Source: Prolixibacteraceae bacterium
Lineage (GTDB): Bacteria; Bacteroidota; Bacteroidia; Bacteroidales; Prolixibacteraceae
Assembly: GCA_017998095.1 (NCBI GenBank)
Contig: JAGODU010000032.1
Span: forward strand, 1-32,701
Direction of reading: 5' to 3'
DNA length: 32,701 nt
Shown: one piece after another, positions 9,814 to 17,669 of the stretch
Layout: every line of letters starts with the position of its first letter
Numbering within the stretch: position 1 is the stretch's first letter
Program-made: the position numbers and the translations under genes
Notes under the pieces: model-generated
What the model was told of the DNA's origin: nothing
Databases searched by the model: none
What the model saw: only the letters and a program-made list of their open reading frames with translations

Positions 9814-9833
9814 CTTATTCTATTTTAAAAGTT

Positions 9834-10940
9834 TTATTCTAATCTGATTTTAAATTTCTTCAGGCTGACGATAATTATCAAAATTGCCATACTTGTCAAT
9901 ACAATTATCTCCTTTAATATTGAAGAAAAGGTCATTCCTTTTATCATAACATCTTTAATAGCAATGATAAACCATTTTGCCGGAATTATATTTGCCAGCC
10001 ACCTTAATACAGTGGGCATACTCTCAACAGGGAACATCATACCTGACAGATATACAACAGGTAAAAGAAGCACCATACCTGAAATAAGAAGCGCAACAAT
10101 TTGTTTATCAACAAGGGTTGAAATAAGAATTCCAAGTGAAAGGGAAACAAAAATGTATAATAGCGAAATAAAAATAACAAGGAACAAACTTCCAACAATG
10201 GGTACATGCAGTAAAAAATGAGCCAGAATTAATATTGTTGCAAGATTTACTAAAGAAATACAAAAGTAAGGAACCACTTTTGAAACAATAATCAAAAATG
10301 GTTTCACCGGCGAAACCAATAAAACTTCCATTGTCCCTTTCTCTTTTTCTCTTGCTATAGAAACTGACGTCATTAGAGCACAAATAAGCATGATAATAAC
10401 TCCGATAATACCTGGAACAGTATTATACTCATTTTTTAATGCAGGATTGAAAAGAAGCTTTATTTCAGGGCTTATTAATCCTGCTCTGCTTATTGATTTA
10501 GATTTGTCCTGCTGATATGAAAGAATAAGGTTGGATGCATAGCCGTTTAAAATTACAGCAGTATTTGGGTCTGAACCATCAGTAATAATCTGGATTTGTG
10601 CATCATCACTTTCCATGAATTTTTCTCCAAACCGGTTACCAAAAACAAGTACCATTCCGCAATCAGATTCAGTGAAGATTTTTTGAATATTTTCATATTC
10701 ATCTATATATCCTTTGAAAATAAAATACTCACTGCTTTGCATCTTATTAACAATCCCCTGAGTAATATGATCTCTTGAAGGATCAAAAACAACAAACTTC
10801 GTATTTTTGATTTCAGTAGAAATACAATATCCAAAGAGAACAGTCATCACCACCGGCATTAATAATAGAATAATCATTGTCCAGTGGTCACGTAATATGT
10901 GATAGAATTCTTTTATTACAAAAGCCTTAAACTGTTTCAT
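9834..10940 (-). CDS. ABC-2 type transporter permease (YbhS-like)
   Basis: 368-residue inner-membrane permease with the same architecture as its neighbour: an N-terminal helix (WTMIILLLMPVVMTVLFGYCIS), a periplasmic region, then five or six helices from about residue 175. The conserved SIAREKEKGTMEVLLVSPVKP segment precedes the helical core. The start ATG comes one base after the stop of the upstream ATPase gene, which suggests translational coupling. It is probably half of a heterodimeric channel with the permease at 8698-9813. The exported substrate is unknown. Confidence 0.91.
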   Translation of the reverse strand: MKQFKAFVIKEFYHILRDHWTMIILLLMPVVMTVLFGYCISTEIKNTKFVVFDPSRDHITQGIVNKMQSSEYFIFKGYIDEYENIQKIFTESDCGMVLVFGNRFGEKFMESDDAQIQIITDGSDPNTAVILNGYASNLILSYQQDKSKSISRAGLISPEIKLLFNPALKNEYNTVPGIIGVIIMLICALMTSVSIAREKEKGTMEVLLVSPVKPFLIIVSKVVPYFCISLVNLATILILAHFLLHVPIVGSLFLVIFISLLYIFVSLSLGILISTLVDKQIVALLISGMVLLLPVVYLSGMMFPVESMPTVLRWLANIIPAKWFIIAIKDVMIKGMTFSSILKEIIVLTSMAILIIIVSLKKFKIRLE

Positions 10941-10941
10941 T

Positions 10942-11679
10942 TCATTCGCCTTTTCGAGTAGATTTTCTTGCTAATTGAGTAAAAACTCCATTCATACTGT
11001 CTGAACCATATATGGTTTTTAAGTTTTCTGGAGTATCCAATGCATCGATTCTTCCATCAACCATAATAGAAACCCTGTTACAATATTCTGCTTCATCCAT
11101 GTAATGAGTTGTTACAAATACTGTTATACCTCTATCTGAAGCATTATAAATCATTTCCCAAAAATTTCTTCTGGTAATTGGGTCAACTCCTCCGGTAGGC
11201 TCATCCAAAAAGACAATCTTTGGATCATGAAGAATAGAAACTGAAAAAGCAAGTTTTTGCTTCCATCCTAATGGTAATAATTTTACTAAAGTGTTCTTTT
11301 CATCTTGAAAACCAAGTTGCTCGAGAAGAATGTTCGTCCTTTTATTTATTTCCTTACCGGGCACACCATATATTCCTGCATATAACCTTATATTTTCCCA
11401 CACTTTCAAATCGTCATATAATGCAAATTTCTGACTCATATAACCTATGTTTTCTTTTATCTTGTCAGATTGATGATAAATATCAAAACCTGCAACATTC
11501 CCATAACCTGAAGTCGGTTTTAACAAGCCTGTCAACATTTTCATTGCTGTTGTCTTTCCGGCACCGTTTGCTCCAAGAAATCCAAATATCTCACCCTGTT
11601 CAACATCAAATGTTATATTATCAACAGCAGTAAAAGAGCCGAACTTCTTTGTCAGATTTTCAACTTTTATTATTTTCAT
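10942..11679 (-). CDS. ABC transporter ATP-binding protein with degenerate signature (second YbhF half)
   Basis: 245-residue ATPase. Walker A is GANGAGKT (residues 36-43) and Walker B is IVFLDEPTGG (155-164). The signature that normally reads LSGGQ is LPLGWKQ (135-141). The same substitution occurs, as I recall, in the C-terminal ATPase half of the E. coli double ATPase YbhF. I chose ATG 11679 (MKIIKVENLTKKFG) over an upstream in-frame ATG at 11733, because canonical ABC domains begin there. The chosen start still overlaps the upstream ATPase gene by 20 bases. It probably pairs with that ATPase as a heterodimer in which one composite site is degenerate. Confidence 0.93.
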   Translation of the reverse strand: MKIIKVENLTKKFGSFTAVDNITFDVEQGEIFGFLGANGAGKTTAMKMLTGLLKPTSGYGNVAGFDIYHQSDKIKENIGYMSQKFALYDDLKVWENIRLYAGIYGVPGKEINKRTNILLEQLGFQDEKNTLVKLLPLGWKQKLAFSVSILHDPKIVFLDEPTGGVDPITRRNFWEMIYNASDRGITVFVTTHYMDEAEYCNRVSIMVDGRIDALDTPENLKTIYGSDSMNGVFTQLARKSTRKGE

Positions 11680-12631
11680 TTCTATAGTCGTTGCGTGATA
11701 ATGACATAAAAACATCTTCAATAGAAGGATCAATATTTACTATTGTCAGCTCTTCATGACCTTTTGATTTCAAAAATATTTCCATCTCTCTTCTAAATTC
11801 ACTTTTTGAGGCATCAGTCAGATGGTCAGTATTTATTTCAACATGATGGCTGTCTCCAAAAGAATAACATGATTCAATCTTCCCGAATGATCTGATATCT
11901 GATAACAACTTTGACATTTTCCTGCTTTTTACTGCCCATATTTCATTCTTGTAACTACTTATTATTTTCTGAGGAACATCAATTTTTAATACTTTTCCAT
12001 TAAGAATAAAAGCAATTCTGTCACACAACTTCGCCTCATCCATATATGGTGTCGATACTAATATCGTTATTCCCTGAGACTTGAGCTTCATCAACATCCC
12101 CCAGAATTCTTTTCTCGATACCGGATCTACCCCTGTAGTAGGCTCATCAAGGAATAATACTTCTGGTTTGTGTATCAACGCACAGCACAAAGCAAGTTTT
12201 TGCTTCATCCCCCCTGATAACTTACCTGCCCTCCTGTCTTTAAAAGGTTCAATCTGCTTATATATATCCTCAATCAGATAATAGTTTTCTTCAATAGAAG
12301 AATTGAATACCGTAGCAAAAAAGGTCAGATTTTCTTCAACTGTAAGGTCATGATATAATGAGAACCTCCCGGGCATATAGCCAACTCTCCTTCTGATTTC
12401 TTTATACTGGCTGACAATATCAAATCCATTGACATAAGCCGTTCCCTCATCAGCATTCAATAAAGTTGTCAGGATACGATACAGTGTCGTTTTACCAGCA
12501 CCATCAGGTCCAATGACACCGAATATTTCTCCATGCTTAACTTCAAAATTTATATCATCTAAAACCTTAGTTTTCCCAAAGCTTTTTGATACTGAAGAAC
12601 AACAGATTGAAGCATTTTGCCTATTATCCAT
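11660..12631 (-). CDS. ABC transporter ATP-binding protein (first YbhF half)
   Basis: 323-residue ATPase with an intact Walker A GPDGAGKT (residues 41-48), canonical signature LSGGMKQ, Walker B VLFLDEPTTGVDP and the following H-loop region. A C-terminal extension of roughly 100 residues follows the nucleotide-binding domain (from about residue 215), as in multidrug or lipid exporters of the CcmA/DrrA type. The stop overlaps the start of the next ATPase gene by 20 bases, so both are made in step. The pair corresponds to the two halves of E. coli YbhF, here encoded separately. Confidence 0.93.
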   Translation of the reverse strand: MDNRQNASICCSSVSKSFGKTKVLDDINFEVKHGEIFGVIGPDGAGKTTLYRILTTLLNADEGTAYVNGFDIVSQYKEIRRRVGYMPGRFSLYHDLTVEENLTFFATVFNSSIEENYYLIEDIYKQIEPFKDRRAGKLSGGMKQKLALCCALIHKPEVLFLDEPTTGVDPVSRKEFWGMLMKLKSQGITILVSTPYMDEAKLCDRIAFILNGKVLKIDVPQKIISSYKNEIWAVKSRKMSKLLSDIRSFGKIESCYSFGDSHHVEINTDHLTDASKSEFRREMEIFLKSKGHEELTIVNIDPSIEDVFMSLSRNDYRNENNKS

Positions 12632-12641
12632 TTGATTTATA

Positions 12642-13535
12642 TTAAAACTTAATACTGCCGTACATTCCTATTTTCAAATAGCCATCGTTCTTGACTGCAA
12701 TCTTGATTGCATAAACCAGATTGTCCCTTTCCTCTCTTGTCTGGATAGTCTTTGGGGTAAACTCAGATTTTCCCGAAATCCAGATTACATTTCCGTTATA
12801 CTCCTTTGTATCCTTCCCGAAATCGGAGTATACTTTAACACTGTTGCCTATCTTTAACTGAGTCAATTGATCTGAAGTTATATATGCTCTCAACACCATA
12901 TTGTCAATATCTGCAATTTTAAATAATGATTTGCCCATTACAGCCAGCTCTCCCCTCTCAGCATATTTAACAAGCAAAGTGCCTTTAATAGGACTTGTTA
13001 TCATACTTTTCTTCAATTGATCAGCAACTTGCTCAACCTGAATTTGCATTGTTGATATATCTTCTGTTATTCCTCTGTTTGAAATTTCCAAAGTAGATTT
13101 TTGAGCATCTAATTGCCTTTCAATTAAGCCTATCTGTGCATTTATATCATCTAACTGCTTTTTTCCAACGGCATCAGCCATAACAAGGTTTTCTATTCTT
13201 TTCTTTTCAACCTTTGCAACACTTAACTGATGTTCAAGAGCAGCTATTTGTCGCTTAATTTCTGGTCTCCTTGTTCTGATTGAATTAATCCCTGCTTCAA
13301 GCTGCTTTTTCTTTAAATAAAGTTGAATTGTATCAATATAACCAACGCATTGCCCTGAATCAAGAAGTTGTCCTTCCTGTACATCAAATTGCATTATCTT
13401 ACCACTAACTTCTGAAGATACAAGGATTTCTGTGGCTTCAAAAGTTCCGTTTGCATCAAATGAATTTTCCTTATTACTACAAGCAGAAAAGATGATAACA
13501 CTTGTTAGTAGTAGTATTGATTTAATTCTTTTCAT
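12642..13535 (-). CDS. HlyD-family periplasmic adaptor, lipoprotein (YbhG-like)
   Basis: 297-residue membrane-fusion protein linking the ABC transporter to the TolC channel. The N-terminal lipoprotein signal MKRIKSILLLTSVIIFSAC predicts lipidation at C19. A biotinyl-lipoyl half motif follows (VSSEVSGKIMQFDVQEGQLLDSGQ, about residues 40-63). A long coiled coil spans about 75-180, and the second lipoyl half and beta-barrel include SPIKGTLLVKYAERGELAVMGKSLFKIAD. It sits 9 bases after tolC and 10 bases before the first ATPase gene in the same operon. Confidence 0.93.
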   Translation of the reverse strand: MKRIKSILLLTSVIIFSACSNKENSFDANGTFEATEILVSSEVSGKIMQFDVQEGQLLDSGQCVGYIDTIQLYLKKKQLEAGINSIRTRRPEIKRQIAALEHQLSVAKVEKKRIENLVMADAVGKKQLDDINAQIGLIERQLDAQKSTLEISNRGITEDISTMQIQVEQVADQLKKSMITSPIKGTLLVKYAERGELAVMGKSLFKIADIDNMVLRAYITSDQLTQLKIGNSVKVYSDFGKDTKEYNGNVIWISGKSEFTPKTIQTREERDNLVYAIKIAVKNDGYLKIGMYGSIKF

Positions 13536-13544
13536 AATACTGTA

Positions 13545-14834
13545 TTAATTATTGATGTTGTTTTTAAGATTATATATTGACATAACAAGCTGAATCTCAT
13601 GAATAGATTTTAATAACCTTGCCTGATTTTCAGCATTTATTTCTCTGACCAGATCAGTTACAGTTAAAGTGCCGTTTTCTAATTTGGCTGAAGAAATATT
13701 TTTAATATTTTCCCGCAGCTTTACAATCTCATAATCATTCACAACAACAGATTTTAGTTTTTTAATTTCTTCTTCCTGTTGAGTGATTTTTTGTTTTACA
13801 TTAAACAGAAATATTTCTTTTTGTATATCCAGATTCCTTTTACTGTTTTCCAGCTTGCCTAAATTGTTTTTCTGATTGTAAAATCCATTAAGATTCCATG
13901 AAAACCTTACACCACCGATATAATAAGGATGAAAACCTTCAGAGAACATGTTCAATCCTGGTTGGCCATATCCACCCTGAAGAAATAATCCCACCTTTGG
14001 ATAATTACTTGCATAAAGCAAAGATTTTTGAATATCTATTAGTTTATTCTGTGATTCAAATAAATATAACTCCGGCCTTTTAATTATCAAATTTCCAAAA
14101 TCCGGATCACTTAAATCAGGTGTAACAAAAATTGTACTTTCGTCAATCTTCATACCTGTAAATGCAGCCAGCATATTCATAAAGGCTTTACCGGTACTTT
14201 TCAATTCAATTTCCCGCTGTAAAGAGTTTATTTGCTCTACCTTAATAATATCCAGTTCTGCCTGACTTGCAATACCATTCCTTATCAGGGCATTTACCTT
14301 TTCTGAGTTTTTTTCAAGCTCTTCCTTAAACAAATCGTTTTGTTTCAACTGACTATCAATTATTAATATCCCAAAAAACAACTGACTAATTCTTTCCTTT
14401 AAAGCATACAAGTCAACTTCAAGCTTTCTCCCTGACACTTCTGCATCAACATTAGAAATTTTCTTATTGGCTGAAATTATGCCCCCATCCCAGATAAGCT
14501 GATTTATCTCCAACACAGCTTGATATTGGTCTTTACTTAATTCAGGAAATGTTACTTCCCTTCCGGTCATCTGACTTAGAATCTGTCCAAGGCTGGAGGG
14601 TATAACAGTTACATCAGATTGATATGTTGCCTTTGCTGAAACAGTTACCTGAGGCAGATAACCTTTATTGGCGTTTGAAATAGCTAATTTTTCATTCTCA
14701 TCTATCAATCCGTATTGCCTGATCAACGGATAGTTTAAACGTGCTTTTTCCTGACAATCTTCAATGCTTATCTGTGAGTTTGCTTTATAACTCATCACAA
14801 ACAGAATAAAGAAAATTAATGGTACTGCTTTCAT
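13545..14834 (-). CDS. TolC-family outer membrane efflux channel
   Basis: 429 residues with a Sec signal peptide (MKAVPLIFFILFVMSYKANSQ, likely cleaved after NSQ or just before it). Two outer-membrane-efflux-protein repeats of long amphipathic helices follow, including LSKDQYQAVLEINQLIWDGG and IGGVRFSWNLNGFYNQKN. It forms the outer-membrane exit duct for the HlyD/ABC system encoded directly downstream. It is the first transport gene of the operon and has a candidate TetR operator 26 bases before its start codon. That arrangement suggests the transport genes have a regulated promoter apart from that of tetR. Confidence 0.92.
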   Translation of the reverse strand: MKAVPLIFFILFVMSYKANSQISIEDCQEKARLNYPLIRQYGLIDENEKLAISNANKGYLPQVTVSAKATYQSDVTVIPSSLGQILSQMTGREVTFPELSKDQYQAVLEINQLIWDGGIISANKKISNVDAEVSGRKLEVDLYALKERISQLFFGILIIDSQLKQNDLFKEELEKNSEKVNALIRNGIASQAELDIIKVEQINSLQREIELKSTGKAFMNMLAAFTGMKIDESTIFVTPDLSDPDFGNLIIKRPELYLFESQNKLIDIQKSLLYASNYPKVGLFLQGGYGQPGLNMFSEGFHPYYIGGVRFSWNLNGFYNQKNNLGKLENSKRNLDIQKEIFLFNVKQKITQQEEEIKKLKSVVVNDYEIVKLRENIKNISSAKLENGTLTVTDLVREINAENQARLLKSIHEIQLVMSIYNLKNNINN

Positions 14835-14859
14835 TTTATTTGTTTTTTAAGTAATCTAT

Positions 14860-14875
14860 TTAATATACCTATTAA
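14860..14875. promoter_or_regulatory. Candidate TetR operator upstream of tolC
   Basis: TTAATATACCTATTAA is a near copy (14 of 16) of the perfect palindrome at 15531-15546. The similarity extends to 18 of 20 bases across 14857-14876. It lies 26 bases upstream of the tolC start, in the short gap after tetR. Confidence 0.7.
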
Positions 14876-14891
14876 TTACCGGCTAAAAAAA

Positions 14892-15506
14892 TTAAGGCAT
14901 TAGACTTCTCATTATTATTAGAACATTCTCTTGTTTACGTTTACTCATAAGCTTTTGAAACTCCACATTATTCAATCCCGTTATTTCTCTGAAAAGAGGA
15001 TTTATAAGAAATGGAGTAATATTTAATGAAACAACTGTTTGCAGTAGATCTAAGGGTGTGATTTTTCTTATTCTTCCTTCGCTAATTTCTTTGTTTAGAT
15101 CATCTGAGAACCTTTCTATCAAAGTTTTTGGTAGCTGGCTCATCTTCTGGACCATTTCTCTAAAACGTTCAGGATTGGTTGACAGTTCATTAAAGAAAAT
15201 AATCGGAAACTTCGGATTTCTTGCCAGAACTTCATAATGAGCTTCAATCATCCTCTTTAATCTTTCTGTAAAAGGCAATGAGAGATCATCGTTTCCATAT
15301 ACAGCCTGCATTAACTCCTGAATTTTGTTTTCAAAGATAATATTGAATAGCTTCTCCTTTGTCCTGAAATAATAATGAACCATTGCCTGATTACACCCGG
15401 CCTCTTTAGCTATTTCAACCGTTGAGGTTAATGCAAACCCTTTATCAAGAAATAGTTTTTCTGCTGCTTCAAGTATCGTTTGTTCTGTATTTTTTTCTTC
15501 TCCCAT
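14892..15506 (-). CDS. TetR/AcrR-family repressor of the efflux operon (CecR-like)
   Basis: 204-residue regulator. The N-terminal helix-turn-helix (EQTILEAAEKLFLDKGF, TSTVEIAKEAGCNQAMVHYYF) is canonical TetR, followed by an all-helical ligand-binding domain. It directly precedes the efflux genes on the same strand. E. coli CecR (YbiH), a TetR protein, controls the homologous ybhGFSR genes, so this protein probably represses the transporter until an inducing compound binds. I chose ATG 15506; a GTG at 15527 is also in frame. With ATG 15506 the palindrome at 15531 lies 25 bases upstream, matching the 26-base operator spacing at tolC. Confidence 0.93.
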   Translation of the reverse strand: MGEEKNTEQTILEAAEKLFLDKGFALTSTVEIAKEAGCNQAMVHYYFRTKEKLFNIIFENKIQELMQAVYGNDDLSLPFTERLKRMIEAHYEVLARNPKFPIIFFNELSTNPERFREMVQKMSQLPKTLIERFSDDLNKEISEGRIRKITPLDLLQTVVSLNITPFLINPLFREITGLNNVEFQKLMSKRKQENVLIIMRSLMP

Positions 15507-15530
15507 TTGCTTTTTTATTAACTGCACTAT

Positions 15531-15546
15531 TTAATAGGCCTATTAA
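15531..15546. promoter_or_regulatory. Candidate TetR operator (perfect 16-base palindrome) upstream of tetR
   Basis: TTAATAGGCCTATTAA is a perfect inverted repeat. It lies 25 bases before the tetR ATG and immediately downstream of a -33/-7 promoter, covering the expected transcription start. A near copy lies before tolC. The repeat points to negative autoregulation. Confidence 0.78.
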
Positions 15547-15553
15547 TATTATT

Positions 15554-15585
15554 CAAATATATAAACATTTACTAATTAATGTCAA
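15554..15585 (-). promoter_or_regulatory. Promoter of tetR, Bacteroidota -33/-7 type
   Basis: On the minus strand TTGAC (complement of 15581-15585) precedes TATATTTG (complement of 15554-15561), with 21 bases between TTG and the -7 box. The -7 box fits TAnnTTTG exactly. The palindromic operator begins 7 bases downstream. Confidence 0.7.
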
Positions 15586-15681
15586 TACCTGGAATATATT
15601 TTTTTTATTTATTTACATTTGTTTAATTCAGAATTTTACCCTACTAGTATTATTTTCTGAAACTCTGTCTTAAAAAAATAA

Positions 15682-17628
15682 ATGAATTGGACCTTTGGAC
15701 ATATAGATTTTTCAACATATCCTGCGTATGATGAAAATACTCTCGGAGCATTTTGCGATGATGAAAAGACAATATTCAGATTATGGTCGCCAACAGCTTC
15801 GCTGGTACTATTCAGGTTGTATAACAAAGGTCATTCAGGAGATCTCATTGATGTATATCACATGTCGAAAGGCAAAAATGGAGTATGGTTCATTGAACTT
15901 GAAGGCAATTTTCATGGTTTGTATTATTCAGTTCAATGCCTGATAGGCGACCGATGGATGGATGAAGTCCCTGATCCCTATGCATACGCTGTTGGAGTAA
16001 ATGGCAGAAGAGCAATGATATGCAACTTTGAAAAAATAAATCCAATCAACTGGGAAAAGGATAACTATATATTGCCGGAGAATTACACCGACATGATTAT
16101 ATATGAATTGCATGTCCGCGACTTTAGTATAGATCCCTTTTCCGGAATTACAAATAAAGGCAAATACTTATCTTTTACGGAAAGTAATACCCGATCACCT
16201 GAAAGCATAAAAACAGGTATTGATCACCTGAAAGAATTGGGCATTACTCATGTCCATCTTCTTCCTGTATTCGACTTTCTTACTGTTGATGAATCAAAGC
16301 CCGACAGCAAACAATATAACTGGGGTTATGACCCTTTGAATTTTAACGCCCCTGAAGGATCATATTCTTCTGATCCATATCATGGTGAAACCAGAATCCT
16401 TGAATTCAAGAAAATGGTTAAATCTCTACATGAAAATGGAATAGGTGTTATCATGGATGTCGTTTATAATCATACCGGACTGATAAACCATTCGTATTTC
16501 AATCAGATTGTTCCGGGTTATTATTACAGACAAAAAGGAAACGGTACTTTTTCTGATGCAAGTGGCTGCGGTAATGAAATAGCTTCTGAAAGAACAATGG
16601 TTCGCAAGTATATTATCGATTCTTTGAAATTCTGGACCAAAGAATATCATATTGACGGCTTTCGTTTCGATCTTATGGGAATCTTCGATATAGAAACTAT
16701 GAATTCTATCCGAAGTGAATTTGACCTTATAAATCCAAAGATTATATTATACGGAGAAGGATGGACAGGGGGTGAAAGCCCAATGAATGAAAAGCTGCGT
16801 GCTGTTAAAAGAAACACTTCACAACTCGATAGAATTGCTGTTTTCAATGATGATTTCAGAGATGCTGTGAAAGGTCACTGGAGTGATCCTGGCAGCTTAG
16901 GCTTTGCAAGCGGTCAGACTTTAAATGAAGAATCGGTTAAATACGGAATAATTGCAGCAACATATCACCCTCAGATTGTTTACAACTGGGTTGCCTCTAC
17001 TAAATGGGCGTGGTCGTTTTCACCTCAGCAAAGTGTAAACTATGTTTCCTGTCATGACAATTACACTTTATATGACAAGCTTAAATTGTCATGCCCAAAG
17101 GCCGGACTTATTGACCTTGCCAAAATGGCGTGTCTTGCAGGTGCTATATTACTGACTTCACAGGGAATACCATTCCTCCATTCAGGAGTTGAAATGTGCC
17201 GCACAAAAAGAGGCGATCACAATAGCTATAAATCGGGCGATGACATCAACATGATCGACTGGAGCAGAAAAGCTTTATTCTCATACGTCAACAACTATTA
17301 CCGCGATCTGATTAAATTAAGGAAAAAACATCCGGCCTTCCGAATGACCAATGCAGATCAAATAAGAAAATATCTTGTCTTTTCAAAATATTATCTGCCC
17401 GGTGTTGTTTCTTATGAAATCGGACCTAATGCCAACAATGACCCTTGGAAATACATTCAGGTTATTTTCAACAATAACAACCATCCAATACCTTTTGTAA
17501 TTGAAGATCGTAAATGGAAAATAATTGCCCAGGGTTATGTTATTGATGAAAATGGCATAAGCGATAACCACTCACCGAAAGTAAATGTTCCTCCTGTTTC
17601 TATGCTATTACTTGCCTGTACAGAATAA
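15682..17628 (+). CDS. pulA: Type I pullulanase (alpha-1,6 glucan debranching enzyme)
   Basis: GH13 enzyme hydrolysing alpha-1,6 branches in pullulan, glycogen or limit dextrins. 648 residues without a signal peptide, so intracellular. An N-terminal CBM48-like domain includes TIFRLWSPTASLVLFRLY (about residues 30-48). The type I signature YNWGYDP is at 212-218. GH13 region I is DVVYNHTG, region II is GFRFDLMG with nucleophile D330, region III is YGEGW with acid/base E359, and region IV is VSCHDNYTLYD. It is transcribed divergently from tetR. It complements glycogen phosphorylase (283-2850), which stops a few residues short of branch points. Confidence 0.95.
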   Translation: MNWTFGHIDFSTYPAYDENTLGAFCDDEKTIFRLWSPTASLVLFRLYNKGHSGDLIDVYHMSKGKNGVWFIELEGNFHGLYYSVQCLIGDRWMDEVPDPYAYAVGVNGRRAMICNFEKINPINWEKDNYILPENYTDMIIYELHVRDFSIDPFSGITNKGKYLSFTESNTRSPESIKTGIDHLKELGITHVHLLPVFDFLTVDESKPDSKQYNWGYDPLNFNAPEGSYSSDPYHGETRILEFKKMVKSLHENGIGVIMDVVYNHTGLINHSYFNQIVPGYYYRQKGNGTFSDASGCGNEIASERTMVRKYIIDSLKFWTKEYHIDGFRFDLMGIFDIETMNSIRSEFDLINPKIILYGEGWTGGESPMNEKLRAVKRNTSQLDRIAVFNDDFRDAVKGHWSDPGSLGFASGQTLNEESVKYGIIAATYHPQIVYNWVASTKWAWSFSPQQSVNYVSCHDNYTLYDKLKLSCPKAGLIDLAKMACLAGAILLTSQGIPFLHSGVEMCRTKRGDHNSYKSGDDINMIDWSRKALFSYVNNYYRDLIKLRKKHPAFRMTNADQIRKYLVFSKYYLPGVVSYEIGPNANNDPWKYIQVIFNNNNHPIPFVIEDRKWKIIAQGYVIDENGISDNHSPKVNVPPVSMLLLACTE

Positions 17629-17669
17629 TTACATTAACAATGATCATACTTAAGGCAATCCAAAATTTC

